Program-made: the position numbers and the translations under genes
NCBI RefSeq assembly: GCF_035650855.1
Contig: NZ_DASRGV010000133.1
Coordinates: 1 to 20,589 of the forward strand
Reading direction: 5' to 3'
Length of the DNA: 20,589 nucleotides
From: Actinocrinis sp035650855
GTDB lineage: Bacteria; Actinomycetota; Actinomycetes; Streptomycetales; Catenulisporaceae
Notes under the pieces: model-generated
What the model was told of the DNA's origin: nothing
The model's database searches: none
Seen by the model: the letters and a program-made list of their open reading frames with translations, nothing else
Part shown: piece by piece, positions 6,730 through 13,495 of the stretch
Numbering within the stretch: position 1 is the stretch's first letter
Layout: each line of letters starts with the position of its first letter

Positions 6730-7599
6730 GTGACCACGACGATGGACGCGGGTCGCGCGCACGAGATCCGCACCGGCCTCGACCGCAAGCCGGGCCTGCG
6801 CGAACAGGCCGCGCTGTATTACCGAATCAGCCGGCTCAACCTCAAGGCGCAGACGGCGTACCACGGTGAGTTCGTTCTCGGCCTCCTGTTCGGCCTGGTG
6901 TGGCAGGGCTCGATGGTGCTGTTCGCCGGCGTGCTGCTGCTGCGGTTCCCCGGCCTCGGCGGCTGGAAGCAGGGCGACGTGCTGCTGATCGCCTCGATGC
7001 GGTTGGTCTCGCACAGCTTGTACGTGGCCTGCTTCAGCAACATCGCGATGCTGTCCATGACCGTGCAGGAGGGCCGGATGGACGGCTTCCTGCTGCGGCC
7101 GATGCCGGTGTATCGCCAGGTGCTGCTCTCCCGCTTTCAGGTCAACTCCTTCGGCGACCTGCTCGCGGGCGCGGGCATCTTCGTTCTCGCGCTGTTCCGG
7201 CTCGACCTCGGCTGGACGCCGCTGAAGGCCGTGTACGTGGTCTGCGGCATCCTCGGCGGCACGCTGGTCGAGGCCGGGGTGCAGACCTTGCTGGCGATCG
7301 GGGCGCTGCGCTTCACCGGCCTGTTCACCTGGACCAGCTGGGTGGACCAGACGATCTCCACCTTCGGCAACTATCCGCTCAACGTGCTGCCGAGCCCGGC
7401 GAAGGACGCGCTGACCTTCGTCTTCCCGGTCGCGTTCATCGCGTACCTGCCGGCGGCCATCGTCACCGGCCACACCGCGACCACCGGCCTGCCGCTGTGG
7501 CTGACCGCGGCGGCCCCGCTGCTCGGCCTCGGGTTCTTCCTCCTGGCCAAGACGATCTGGTACCGATCGCTGCGGCTGTACCAGTCGGTGGGCGGCTAA
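6730..7599 (+). CDS. ABC-2 type exporter, permease subunit 2 (COG3694/PF06182-like)
   Basis: The protein has 289 residues from GTG 6730 to TAA 7599. About six hydrophobic spans follow an N-terminal cytoplasmic segment with YYRISRLNLKAQTAYHGEF, the conserved lead-in of this family. The loop QEGRMDGFLLRPMPVYRQVL corresponds to the EGTIAYWFLRPVSPRRF loop of permease 1, so the two are homologous partners of a heterodimeric channel. NYPLNVLPSPAKDALTFVFPVAFIAYLPA is the conserved C-terminal part, only lightly varied. The gene is tightly linked to the ATPase and permease 1 (start within 2 nt of the previous stop). The exported substrate is unknown. The gene converges on the isochorismatase gene with a 44-bp gap holding only a weak GCCGG/CCGGC inverted repeat (7625-7644). 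Confidence 0.9.
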   Translation: MTTTMDAGRAHEIRTGLDRKPGLREQAALYYRISRLNLKAQTAYHGEFVLGLLFGLVWQGSMVLFAGVLLLRFPGLGGWKQGDVLLIASMRLVSHSLYVACFSNIAMLSMTVQEGRMDGFLLRPMPVYRQVLLSRFQVNSFGDLLAGAGIFVLALFRLDLGWTPLKAVYVVCGILGGTLVEAGVQTLLAIGALRFTGLFTWTSWVDQTISTFGNYPLNVLPSPAKDALTFVFPVAFIAYLPAAIVTGHTATTGLPLWLTAAAPLLGLGFFLLAKTIWYRSLRLYQSVGG

Positions 7600-7643
7600 G
7601 GCCTAAGGCGCGTTTTGGGCTATCGCCGGGTCCGCACGGCCGG

Positions 7644-8207
7644 CTAGGCGGTGAAGTCGATCTCCTTCGTCTTCACCGTCCCGGCCGTCCGGCCCGGCGC
7701 GTTCTGGTATGACCAGTAAAGGTTTGTGTGCGCTATGACCTGATCCGGCGCCGGGGCGCCCCACTTGGTCAGGTCTTCCGTGGTGTGCGCATCGCTGACC
7801 AGGACCGTGTCGTAGCCGCGGGTGAACGCGCCGTGCAGCGTCGAACGTATGCAGGCGTCGGTCTGCGCGCCGGCCACGAACAGCCGCCCGACGCCGAGGA
7901 CGGAGAGCACCGATTCCAGCGTGGTGTCCTCGAACGAGTCGCCGTACGTCTTCTCCACCAGTGGCTCGGATTCCTCCGGAACCAGCTCGGGCACTATTCG
8001 CCAGCCCTCGCTGCCCCGCACGATGCCGTCTTCGCCCTTGTCGTGGTGCTGCACCCAGACCACCGGCACCTGCTCGCGCCGCGCCTTCTCGACCAGGCTG
8101 CTCACATTGGCGACGACCGCGTCACGCTCATGCGCCTGCGCTACGACGCAGTTCTGCACGTCAACGACGAGGAGTGCGGTGTTCGGCCGGTTCTCGAGAG
8201 TGGTCAT
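7644..8207 (-). CDS. Isochorismatase-family cysteine hydrolase
   Basis: The protein has 187 residues from ATG 8207, which has AGGGGA 5 nt upstream; the longer open frame reaching 8354 lacks this. The fold and catalytic triad of the isochorismatase/nicotinamidase family are visible: D16 in ALLVVDVQNC, K86 in VEKTYGDSF and C119 in VAGAQTDACIRST. Members hydrolyse small amides, isochorismate or related compounds in the cytoplasm. The specific substrate cannot be read from the sequence, and the metal-binding pattern of PncA is absent, so it is not a second nicotinamidase. The start is preceded by the inverted repeat CTTG-TTAC-CAAG (8227-8238), a possible operator. It lies 74 bp downstream of the VOC gene on the same strand. 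Confidence 0.88.
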   Translation of the reverse strand: MTTLENRPNTALLVVDVQNCVVAQAHERDAVVANVSSLVEKARREQVPVVWVQHHDKGEDGIVRGSEGWRIVPELVPEESEPLVEKTYGDSFEDTTLESVLSVLGVGRLFVAGAQTDACIRSTLHGAFTRGYDTVLVSDAHTTEDLTKWGAPAPDQVIAHTNLYWSYQNAPGRTAGTVKTKEIDFTA

Positions 8208-8212
8208 GGTGG

Positions 8213-8218
8213 TCCCCT
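8213..8218 (-). promoter_or_regulatory. Ribosome binding site of the isochorismatase gene
   Basis: On the minus strand AGGGGA precedes ATG 8207 with a 5-nt spacer and decides this start over upstream in-frame codons. Confidence 0.75.
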
Positions 8219-8281
8219 GTTCGTGTCTTGTTACCAAGCTAGACGAGGCCACTGACAGGGGCGACTGACGATCGCTGCGGC

Positions 8282-8698
8282 TCAGCCTTCCCAGGCGCAG
8301 AACTCGATCAGCGTGCCCTCCGGAGCGCGCACGTGGGCCACTCGCATGCCCCACGCCGGCTGGTCCACCGGTGCCGCCGCGGACTGCGCGCCGCGCCCGA
8401 TCGCCTCGGCGTAGGCGGCGTCCACGTCCGGCACCCGGAAGGCGAGGACCGCGTGGTCCGCCGAGCCGCGCTCGCCTGCGCCGTCGCCCCCGACCGCCTT
8501 GGCCATCAGCGCGCGGTCGAACAGCGCCACGTCTGTGCCGCCCTGCTTGTCCTTGAAGGCGCCGTACGGACCGGCCTCAGCCTGCGCCGGGTCCTCGCCG
8601 GTCTCCTGCGGCGAGAGTCCGAGCACGTCGCGGTAAAAGCGGTAGCTGGTGGGGAAGTCGTCCACGAGAATTCGGATCTGGCTCAACATGGGCCTCAT
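8282..8698 (-). CDS. VOC family protein (glyoxalase/bleomycin-resistance-like)
   Basis: The protein has 138 residues. The first beta-alpha-beta unit is SQIRILVDDFPTSYRFYRDVLGL (6-28) and the second is DHAVLAFRVPDVDAAYAEA (81-99), ending with GTLIEFCAWEG, whose E132 is at the usual metal-ligand place. The length is normal for a single-chain vicinal oxygen chelate protein, which probably dimerises. Two starts are possible: ATG 8698, used here, and ATG 8689, which has GAGG 3 nt upstream and gives MLSQIRILVDDF. Members include lactoylglutathione lyases, dioxygenases and drug-binding resistance proteins; nothing here fixes which. It is divergent from the APH-type kinase across only 35 bp, so their promoters must be close together. 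Confidence 0.85.
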   Translation of the reverse strand: MRPMLSQIRILVDDFPTSYRFYRDVLGLSPQETGEDPAQAEAGPYGAFKDKQGGTDVALFDRALMAKAVGGDGAGERGSADHAVLAFRVPDVDAAYAEAIGRGAQSAAAPVDQPAWGMRVAHVRAPEGTLIEFCAWEG

Positions 8699-8722
8699 TC
8701 TTGCCCAGGAGCGATCATCTAC

Positions 8723-8728
8723 GGAGGG
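8723..8728 (+). promoter_or_regulatory. Ribosome binding site of the APH(6)-like kinase
   Basis: GGAGGG with a 5-nt spacer to GTG 8734. It decides this start over the in-frame TTG at 8701. Confidence 0.8.
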
Positions 8729-8733
8729 AACGC

Positions 8734-9669
8734 GTGGACCTCGATCTCTTTCCTCCCTCCTTGCCGGTGGTCGCCACGGTGAACCGGTACGACGACGGTC
8801 CGGCCTGGCTCGAGAAGCTGCCGGGAGTCGTCGAGGAACTACGCGAGCGCTGGTCGCTGCGGCTCGGCGCGCCGTTCCACGGCGGTAGCTGCTCGTGGGT
8901 CGCGCCGGCTTGGACGCCTGAGGGCGAGCCCGCGGTGCTCAAGGTGACCTGGCCGCACCGCGAGGCGATAGGCGAGGCGGAGGGCCTGCGGCTGTGGTCC
9001 GGCCGCGGAGCGGTGCTTCTGCTCCAGGAGGATCGCGAACATCTCGCCGTGCTCATCGAGCGGTGCGAGCCCGGAGCGACTCTCGCGGAATCGGATCAGC
9101 TCACCCCGGACCGACGGCTGCTGATCGGCGCGCAGTTGTTGTACGAGCTGTGGTCGGCGACCCTGCCAGAGCAGACCGGCCTGGAAGCGCTCGGCGAGGT
9201 GACTGCCGAGTGGGCCGACCTGGTCGAGGCGCGGATGGCGCGATTCAAGCCGGACTTCGATCCCGGCCTCGTCGCGCTCGGTGCGCGACTGCTGCACGAG
9301 CTTCCCCGCAGCGCCGAACGCCGGGTCATCGTGCACGGAGACTTCAACCCGGGCAACATCCTCGCGGCGCAGCGCAAGCCCTGGCTCGTGATCGACGCCA
9401 AGCCGATGATCGGCGACCCGGCCTACGACGTGTGGCCCCTGATATCGCAGATCGACGACCCGTTCGCGCACGATGACGCCCAGCGCGTCCTCGCCGAGCG
9501 CATGTCGCTGGTCGCGGGCATGGTCGGCGAGGACGTGCGGCGCTTGGCGGCGTGGGCCCTGGCCCGGGAGGTCGAGTTGGCGTTGTGGTCGCTCGCGCAT
9601 CCGGACGCGCCGCCGCCCGCGGGCTCGATCGAGAAGGCCCGCGCGTTCGCGAAACTCGCCGAGCTGTAA
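8734..9669 (+). CDS. Aminoglycoside/hydroxyurea phosphotransferase-like kinase (APH(6), PF04655 type)
   Basis: The protein has 311 residues from GTG 8734. It belongs to the APH/choline-kinase fold. Visible are the ATP-binding lysine in AVLKVTWPH (K70), EAEGLRLWSGRGAVLLL at 81-97, typical of the APH(6)/hydroxyurea branch, the catalytic loop HGDFNPGNIL (201-210, D203 and N208) and IDAKPMIGDPAYDVWPLI (220-237), whose D221 binds metal. This branch includes streptomycin 6-kinases and hydroxyurea phosphotransferases. Many chromosomal members have no proven drug substrate, so resistance is only a possibility. It is divergent from the VOC gene and converges on pncA with a 43-bp gap that holds no clear hairpin. 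Confidence 0.87.
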   Translation: MDLDLFPPSLPVVATVNRYDDGPAWLEKLPGVVEELRERWSLRLGAPFHGGSCSWVAPAWTPEGEPAVLKVTWPHREAIGEAEGLRLWSGRGAVLLLQEDREHLAVLIERCEPGATLAESDQLTPDRRLLIGAQLLYELWSATLPEQTGLEALGEVTAEWADLVEARMARFKPDFDPGLVALGARLLHELPRSAERRVIVHGDFNPGNILAAQRKPWLVIDAKPMIGDPAYDVWPLISQIDDPFAHDDAQRVLAERMSLVAGMVGEDVRRLAAWALAREVELALWSLAHPDAPPPAGSIEKARAFAKLAEL

Positions 9670-9712
9670 AGCAAGATCCACGAAGAACCCGACGAGCCGC
9701 GGCGTCTGAGCG

Positions 9713-10282
9713 TCAGGGCACCGCGACAACCCCGGCGTCCTCGAAGTCCGTCAGCGCCTTGGCCAGCGTCAGCGGCGAAACGGCCGCGGTCTTGTCCAGC
9801 AGCACGCGCACCGCGAGTCCGTTGGCTGCGGCGTCGAGGGCCGTGGCACGAACGCAGTGATCCGTGGCGATGCCGACGACATCGACCTCTGTCACGTCGT
9901 GCTCGCCCAACCAGGCGGCAAGGGACTTGCCGTCGGTCGTCGAGCCCTGAAAGCCCGAGTAGGCCGCCTCGTGCGCGCCCTTGCGGAATTCAGCGTCGAA
10001 TGAGAGGTCCGCCACCGCCGGGTGGAAATCAGCGCCCTCGGTCCCGACGACGCAGTGCACCGGCCAGCTGTTGACGTAGTCCGGGCCGTCCGGCGGTGTA
10101 CCGAAGTGTGCGCCCGGATCCACGTGGTAGTCACGGGTAGCCACGGTGAACTGCGCCCCTCCGGAACCAGCCGCGACGTACCGCGCAATCAGCTCGGCTG
10201 CGGCGGCGCCCCCGTCCACCGGCAGCGAGCCGCCCTCGCAGAAGTCGTTCTGCACGTCCACCACGATCAGTGCCCTGTTCAT
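9713..10282 (-). CDS. pncA: Nicotinamidase
   Basis: The protein has 189 residues and deamidates nicotinamide to nicotinate for NAD salvage. The catalytic triad is D9 (VVDVQNDFCEGGSL), K101 and C143 (GIATDHCVRAT). The metal site is D51, H53 and H59 (TRDYHVDPGAHF) with H76 (NSWPVHCVVGT). This matches PncA of M. tuberculosis in pattern and length. It is the second gene of a minus-strand pair after pncB, 68 bp downstream of it, which links nicotinamide deamidation to nicotinate capture. GAGGGA lies about 12 nt upstream of the ATG. It is probably co-regulated with pncB through the palindrome at the pncB start. Confidence 0.93.
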   Translation of the reverse strand: MNRALIVVDVQNDFCEGGSLPVDGGAAAAELIARYVAAGSGGAQFTVATRDYHVDPGAHFGTPPDGPDYVNSWPVHCVVGTEGADFHPAVADLSFDAEFRKGAHEAAYSGFQGSTTDGKSLAAWLGEHDVTEVDVVGIATDHCVRATALDAAANGLAVRVLLDKTAAVSPLTLAKALTDFEDAGVVAVP

Positions 10283-10314
10283 CAGCGCGCTCGTCCCTCT
10301 TCTACTTCGGCTCT

Positions 10315-10360
10315 GCGTTCAGGCATTGCGGAATTCAAGCGTTCAGGCATTCAAGCGTTC
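10315..10360. repeat. Short direct repeats between pncB and pncA
   Basis: GCGTTCAGGCATT occurs at 10315-10327 and 10339-10351. ATTCAAGCGTTC occurs at 10333-10344 and 10349-10360. The last copy overlaps the pncB stop codon. No stable hairpin was found in it. Confidence 0.8.
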
Positions 10361-11727
10361 TCGTAGACGGTAGGGATCACCGCGTCGCCGCGCGAGAGCT
10401 GCGTTGCGGAGATCGGCAGCTCGGCAAGCGAACGGCGGTGCAGCTCGCGGCCTTCCTCCAACGTCGCCCGGTCCACCAGCTCGCCGTCCACCATCAGGGT
10501 CTTGACCAGGTTCCGGCCGCGGTCGGCCAGGTCCGCCGGCGGTTCGCCGATCCCGACGACCTCCGCGGTGGCCACGCCGTCGCCGTCGATGCGGCGGTAG
10601 GCGTACTTGCGGCCGCCCTGGCTGGGCTTGTCCGGCGAGCGCTTCGCCACCGGCACCAGCACACCGTCCGGCTGACCCGATCCCGACTGACCCGACTCGG
10701 CTCGGGCGACCAGCTTGTAGACCATCGACGCGGTCGGCGCCCCACTGCCGGTGACCAGCTGCGTGCCCACGCCGTAGGAGTCCACCGGGGCGACCGCGAG
10801 CGCGGCGATGGCGTACTCGTCGAGGTCGCTGGTGACCACGATCTTCGTGTTGCGCGCGCCGAGTTCGTCGAGCTGCTTGCGTACCCGGTGCGCCATCCAC
10901 AGCAGGTCGCCGGAGTCCAGCCGCACCGCGCCGAGGTCGGGACCGGCCACCTCCACCGCGACGCGCACGGCCTCGGCCACGTCGAACGTGTCGACCAGCA
11001 GCGTGGTGCCCTTGCCGAGCGTGGCCACCTGCGTCTGGAACGCCTCGCGCTCGGTGTCGTGCACGAGCGTGAACGCGTGCGCGCTGGTGCCGACCGTCGG
11101 CACGCCGTAGCGGAAACCCGCCGCCAGGTTCGAGGTGGACGCGAAGCCGGCCAGGTACGCGGCTCGAGCGCTCGCGACGGCGGCTTCCTCGTGGGTACGG
11201 CGCGAGCCCATCTCAATGCACGGGCGGCCGGCCGCCGCCGAGGTCATCCGCGAGGCCGCGGCGGCGATCGCCGAGTCGTGGTTGAGCACGGAGAGGATCA
11301 GCGTCTCCAGCAGAACCGCCTCGGCGAACGTGCCTTCCACCGTGAGGATCGGCGACTGCGGGAAGTAGGACTCGCCCTCGGCGTATCCGCGCACGGTGCC
11401 GCGGAACCGGTACCCGGCCAGCCAATCGAGCGTGGCGCGGTCGACCACGCCGGTCCGGTCGAGGAACGCCAGCTGCTCGTCGCCGAAGCGGAACGCCGCG
11501 ATCGCGTCGAGCAGGCGGCCGGTTCCCGCGACCACGCCGTAGCGCCGCCCGTCGGGCAGCCGCCGCGCGAAGACCTCGAAGACCGAGCGCCGGTGCGCGG
11601 CCCCGCTGCGCAGCGCGGCCTGCAACATCGTCAGCTCGTAATGGTCCGTCAGCAGCGCGGTCGAGGCCGTGGCCGCGGGCGTGGAGTTCTCCTCGGCACC
11701 GTCCCGGCCCCCACTTATCGTCATCAT
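10351..11727 (-). CDS. pncB: Nicotinate phosphoribosyltransferase
   Basis: The protein has 458 residues. It converts nicotinate and PRPP to nicotinate mononucleotide with ATP hydrolysis. Family marks are LLTDHYELTMLQA (26-38), SVLNHDSAIAAAASRM (146-161), EMGSRRTHEEAAV (172-184), GTSAHAFTL (213-221), with H217 as the expected phosphorylated histidine, and VRLDSGDL. Two tandem ATGs start at 11727 and 11724. A good -10 box ends 7 nt before the first, and no Shine-Dalgarno is present, so a leaderless mRNA starting at 11727 fits best. It is divergent from clpS, as in other actinobacteria, and forms an operon with pncA. A 27-bp palindrome covers the start. Confidence 0.93.
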   Translation of the reverse strand: MMTISGGRDGAEENSTPAATASTALLTDHYELTMLQAALRSGAAHRRSVFEVFARRLPDGRRYGVVAGTGRLLDAIAAFRFGDEQLAFLDRTGVVDRATLDWLAGYRFRGTVRGYAEGESYFPQSPILTVEGTFAEAVLLETLILSVLNHDSAIAAAASRMTSAAAGRPCIEMGSRRTHEEAAVASARAAYLAGFASTSNLAAGFRYGVPTVGTSAHAFTLVHDTEREAFQTQVATLGKGTTLLVDTFDVAEAVRVAVEVAGPDLGAVRLDSGDLLWMAHRVRKQLDELGARNTKIVVTSDLDEYAIAALAVAPVDSYGVGTQLVTGSGAPTASMVYKLVARAESGQSGSGQPDGVLVPVAKRSPDKPSQGGRKYAYRRIDGDGVATAEVVGIGEPPADLADRGRNLVKTLMVDGELVDRATLEEGRELHRRSLAELPISATQLSRGDAVIPTVYENA

Positions 11728-11738
11728 GACGATAAGTG
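11712..11738. promoter_or_regulatory. Perfect palindrome over the pncB start: likely NAD-salvage operator
   Basis: Arm CACTTATCGTCAT (11712-11724), central C at 11725, then ATGACGATAAGTG (11726-11738). All 13 base pairs match. It overlaps the 3' part of the pncB -10 box, the expected transcription start and both ATG codons. A bound repressor would block initiation. Known regulators of such genes include NrtR, NiaR and NadQ; which one acts here is not shown. Confidence 0.8.
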
Positions 11739-11763
11739 TACTCCGGTGCGCCGGCTATGTCGC
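11735..11763 (-). promoter_or_regulatory. Predicted pncB promoter
   Basis: On the minus strand GCGACA (complement of 11758-11763) and TACACT (complement of 11735-11740) are separated by 17 bp. The expected start point is at the A of ATG 11727, 7 nt past the -10 box. Confidence 0.6.
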
Positions 11764-11817
11764 GTCCACCGCACCGATCCGGGGTGTGAGGCCGCTCTCA
11801 GATGATGCGAAGATGGG

Positions 11818-12120
11818 ATGGTGACCAGCGCACCGGTTGAAGTCGACCGGCCGGACGTCCGCGGCGAGGAGGAGGTCGCCGAGGAGACCGACCGGCCGTG
11901 GACCACCATCGTGTGGAACGACCCGATCAACCTCATGAGTTATGTCACCTACGTCTTCGAGAGCTACTTCGGTTACCCCAAGACCAAGGCGCACAAGCTC
12001 ATGCTCGACGTCCATCACCGCGGAAAGGCCGTCGTCGCGCACGGCAGCCGCGAGGAGATGGAGCGGGACGTGTCCGCCATGCACTCCTACGGCCTATGGG
12101 CCACGATGCAGCGCGCGTGA
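11818..12120 (+). CDS. clpS: ATP-dependent Clp protease adaptor ClpS
   Basis: The protein has 100 residues. ClpS delivers N-degron substrates to the Clp protease in the cytoplasm. The core begins at about residue 28 with WTTIVWNDPINLMSYVTYVF. N34, D35, M40 and H66 sit where N-degron binding residues lie in ClpS proteins. KAHKLMLDVHHRGKAVV and EEMERDVSAMHSYGLWATM complete the fold. The acidic N-terminal arm (1-27) resembles the flexible arm of other ClpS proteins. The start may be ATG 11818 or the adjacent GTG 11821; neither has a strong Shine-Dalgarno. It is divergent from pncB and upstream of DUF2017, the usual actinobacterial order. Confidence 0.92.
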   Translation: MVTSAPVEVDRPDVRGEEEVAEETDRPWTTIVWNDPINLMSYVTYVFESYFGYPKTKAHKLMLDVHHRGKAVVAHGSREEMERDVSAMHSYGLWATMQRA

Positions 12121-12231
12121 GTGCCGAAGCGGAGCTCCGCGGCGGCGCTGAACCCTGCCGATCGGCGGCGCCGGCCAGTATCGTTCCCGACGGCTACCGG
12201 CCGCACCCAGGCGAAGGCTCGTGAGAGAGAA

Positions 12232-12837
12232 GTGCCCTTTCGAAAGGACAGGCGTGCCGTGATCGCGGCGTTCACCCGCGGACCCGACGACACCGTGCTC
12301 GTCGACCTGCGCTCCGCCGAGGCGCGGCTGCTCGCCGACCTGTTCGGCGACCTGCTCGAGCTGCTGGCCGAGGAGGACCCGCAGTCCCTGCGACCGAACC
12401 AGACCGATCCGCTGGCCGCGCAGCTCGGCCTCGACGGGCTCGGCGACGACACGCCCCCGGCCCGCCCGGACGATCCCGCGCTGGCCCGCCTCTTCCCCGA
12501 CGCCTATCCGGACGACCCCGACGCCACCGCGGAGTTCCGCAGATACACCCAGGCGGACCTGACCACCGAGCGGCGGCGCCGGGCGAACGTGGCGCTGGAG
12601 ACCCTCGACCGGATCAAGGGCGGCGGCCGGCTCAGCCTCATCCCGGTCGAGGCGGCCGCCTGGCTCGGCGCGCTCAACGACCTGCGGCTCGTGCTCGGCA
12701 CCCGGCTCGAGATCACCAGCGACGACCAGGAGCCCGGCCAGGACTTCGGCCCGGCCGACCCCCGTACGGCGTATATCCCGGTGTACTACTACCTCGGTTA
12801 CCTGCAGGAGACGCTGGTCGAGGCGCTGTCCGCCTGA
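12232..12837 (+). CDS. DUF2017 family protein
   Basis: The protein has 201 residues from GTG 12232, which follows a purine-rich GAGAGAGA. The frame is open back to the clpS stop, and GTG 12259 (behind AGGACAGG) is another candidate, so the exact start is uncertain. The chosen start gives MPFRKDRRAV. Conserved blocks of the family are DPALARLFPDAYPDD (81-95), EFRRYTQADL (101-110), WLGALNDLRLVLGTRLEI (144-161) and YYYLGYLQETLVEAL (185-199). The function is unknown. It nearly always follows clpS in actinobacteria, so a link with Clp-mediated proteolysis is often suspected but unproven. Confidence 0.87.
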   Translation: MPFRKDRRAVIAAFTRGPDDTVLVDLRSAEARLLADLFGDLLELLAEEDPQSLRPNQTDPLAAQLGLDGLGDDTPPARPDDPALARLFPDAYPDDPDATAEFRRYTQADLTTERRRRANVALETLDRIKGGGRLSLIPVEAAAWLGALNDLRLVLGTRLEITSDDQEPGQDFGPADPRTAYIPVYYYLGYLQETLVEALSA

Positions 12838-12871
12838 CGGTGCGGGGCCGCGTGCGATCGGTCGGGTGCCC

Positions 12872-12877
12872 TACCCT
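12872..12877 (+). promoter_or_regulatory. Possible -10 element for a leaderless mec mRNA
   Basis: TACCCT fits TANNNT and ends 6 nt before GTG 12884, the spacing seen for leaderless actinobacterial genes. There is no Shine-Dalgarno and no clear -35. Confidence 0.4.
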
Positions 12878-12883
12878 GGTTCC

Positions 12884-13297
12884 GTGTTGACCATCGACAA
12901 GAGCATCTACGACGCGATCGTCGAGCACGCCCGCGCCGACCACCCCGACGAGGCCTGCGGCGTGGTCGCCGGCCCGGCCGGCTCGGACCGGCCCGAGCGG
13001 TTCATCCCGATGGCCAACGCGGCACGCTCGCCCACGTTCTACGAGTTCGACTCGGCGGATCTGCTGAAGCTGTACCGCGAGATGGACGACCGCGACGAAG
13101 AGCCGGTCGTGATCTACCACTCGCACTCTTCGACCGAGGCGTACCCGTCGCGCACCGACATCTCCTACGCCTCGGAGCCGAACGCGCATTACGTGCTGGT
13201 CTCCACGCGCGACGCGGACGGCCTCGGCGAATTCCAGTTCCGCTCGTTCCGCATCGTGGACGGCGTCGTCTCGGAAGAAGAGGTCGTCGTCGGCTAG
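12884..13297 (+). CDS. mec: M67 family JAMM metallopeptidase, CysO-cysteine peptidase Mec
   Basis: The protein has 137 residues from GTG 12884. The complete JAMM zinc site is present: E23 (DEACGVVAG), H79 and H81 (IYHSHSS), S89 and D92, matching HxHx7Sx2D. In M. tuberculosis the homologue Mec (Rv1334) releases cysteine from the CysO-cysteine adduct made by CysM. Here cysO and cysM lie 3.5 kb downstream, separated from mec by two glycosyltransferase genes. The protein may also trim the Ala-Arg tail of this CysO, since related JAMM proteins process ubiquitin-like sulfur carriers (QbsD on QbsE). The peptidase call is firm; the two substrates are inference from context. Confidence 0.88.
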   Translation: MLTIDKSIYDAIVEHARADHPDEACGVVAGPAGSDRPERFIPMANAARSPTFYEFDSADLLKLYREMDDRDEEPVVIYHSHSSTEAYPSRTDISYASEPNAHYVLVSTRDADGLGEFQFRSFRIVDGVVSEEEVVVG

Positions 13298-13313
13298 GCG
13301 GCGAGATGCCGCC
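13297..13313 (+). terminator. Hairpin at the mec stop codon
   Basis: GGCGGC (13297-13302), loop GAGAT, GCCGCC (13308-13313), followed by CGGCTTT. It starts at the last base of the mec TAG. The stem is short and the T-run weak, so termination is likely but not certain. Confidence 0.5.
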
Positions 13314-13495
13314 CGGCTTTCCACATCACGAATCGCGCATGACGGTTCGGCAACGGTCGCGTCCTGAGCCGGTACGGGGCCGATTTACACCGATTGCCGC
13401 CCGTACCATCGACTGGGGCGTCCGCGGGCACGTGGCCACGCCTGTCAGTCAGCCAAGGGCCGGATCGCCGGTGACCACGGAGGGATGAGCGAGCG
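13314..13495 (+). promoter_or_regulatory. Spacer upstream of the glycosyltransferase pair
   Basis: About 180 bp without a gene. TACCAT at 13404-13409 fits a -10 box, with TTTACA (13384-13389) only 14 bp upstream, so the promoter is tentative. GGAGGG at 13479-13484 lies 11 nt before the ATG at 13496, rather far for a Shine-Dalgarno. Confidence 0.35.

Noticed and set aside
7625..7644. GCCGG/CCGGC inverted repeat between the exporter and the isochorismatase gene as terminator
   Set aside because: Only 5 bp with a 10-nt loop and no T tract; expected by chance in GC-rich DNA.
7644..8207. Second nicotinamidase
   Set aside because: The catalytic triad is shared, but the PncA metal-binding Asp-His-His pattern is absent.
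9670..9712. Terminator between the APH-like kinase and pncA
   Set aside because: GACG/CGTC and GCCGCGGC are too short to support a terminator.
10270..11805. 511-codon + strand open frame opposite pncB
   Set aside because: It is the antisense shadow of pncB. Its product is rich in Arg/His/Gly/Gln with no domain, while pncB has all family motifs.
12121..12231. DUF2017 start directly after the clpS stop
   Set aside because: The extra 37 residues are low-complexity and basic. GTG 12232 has a purine-rich site and matches the usual start of the family better, though this is not settled.
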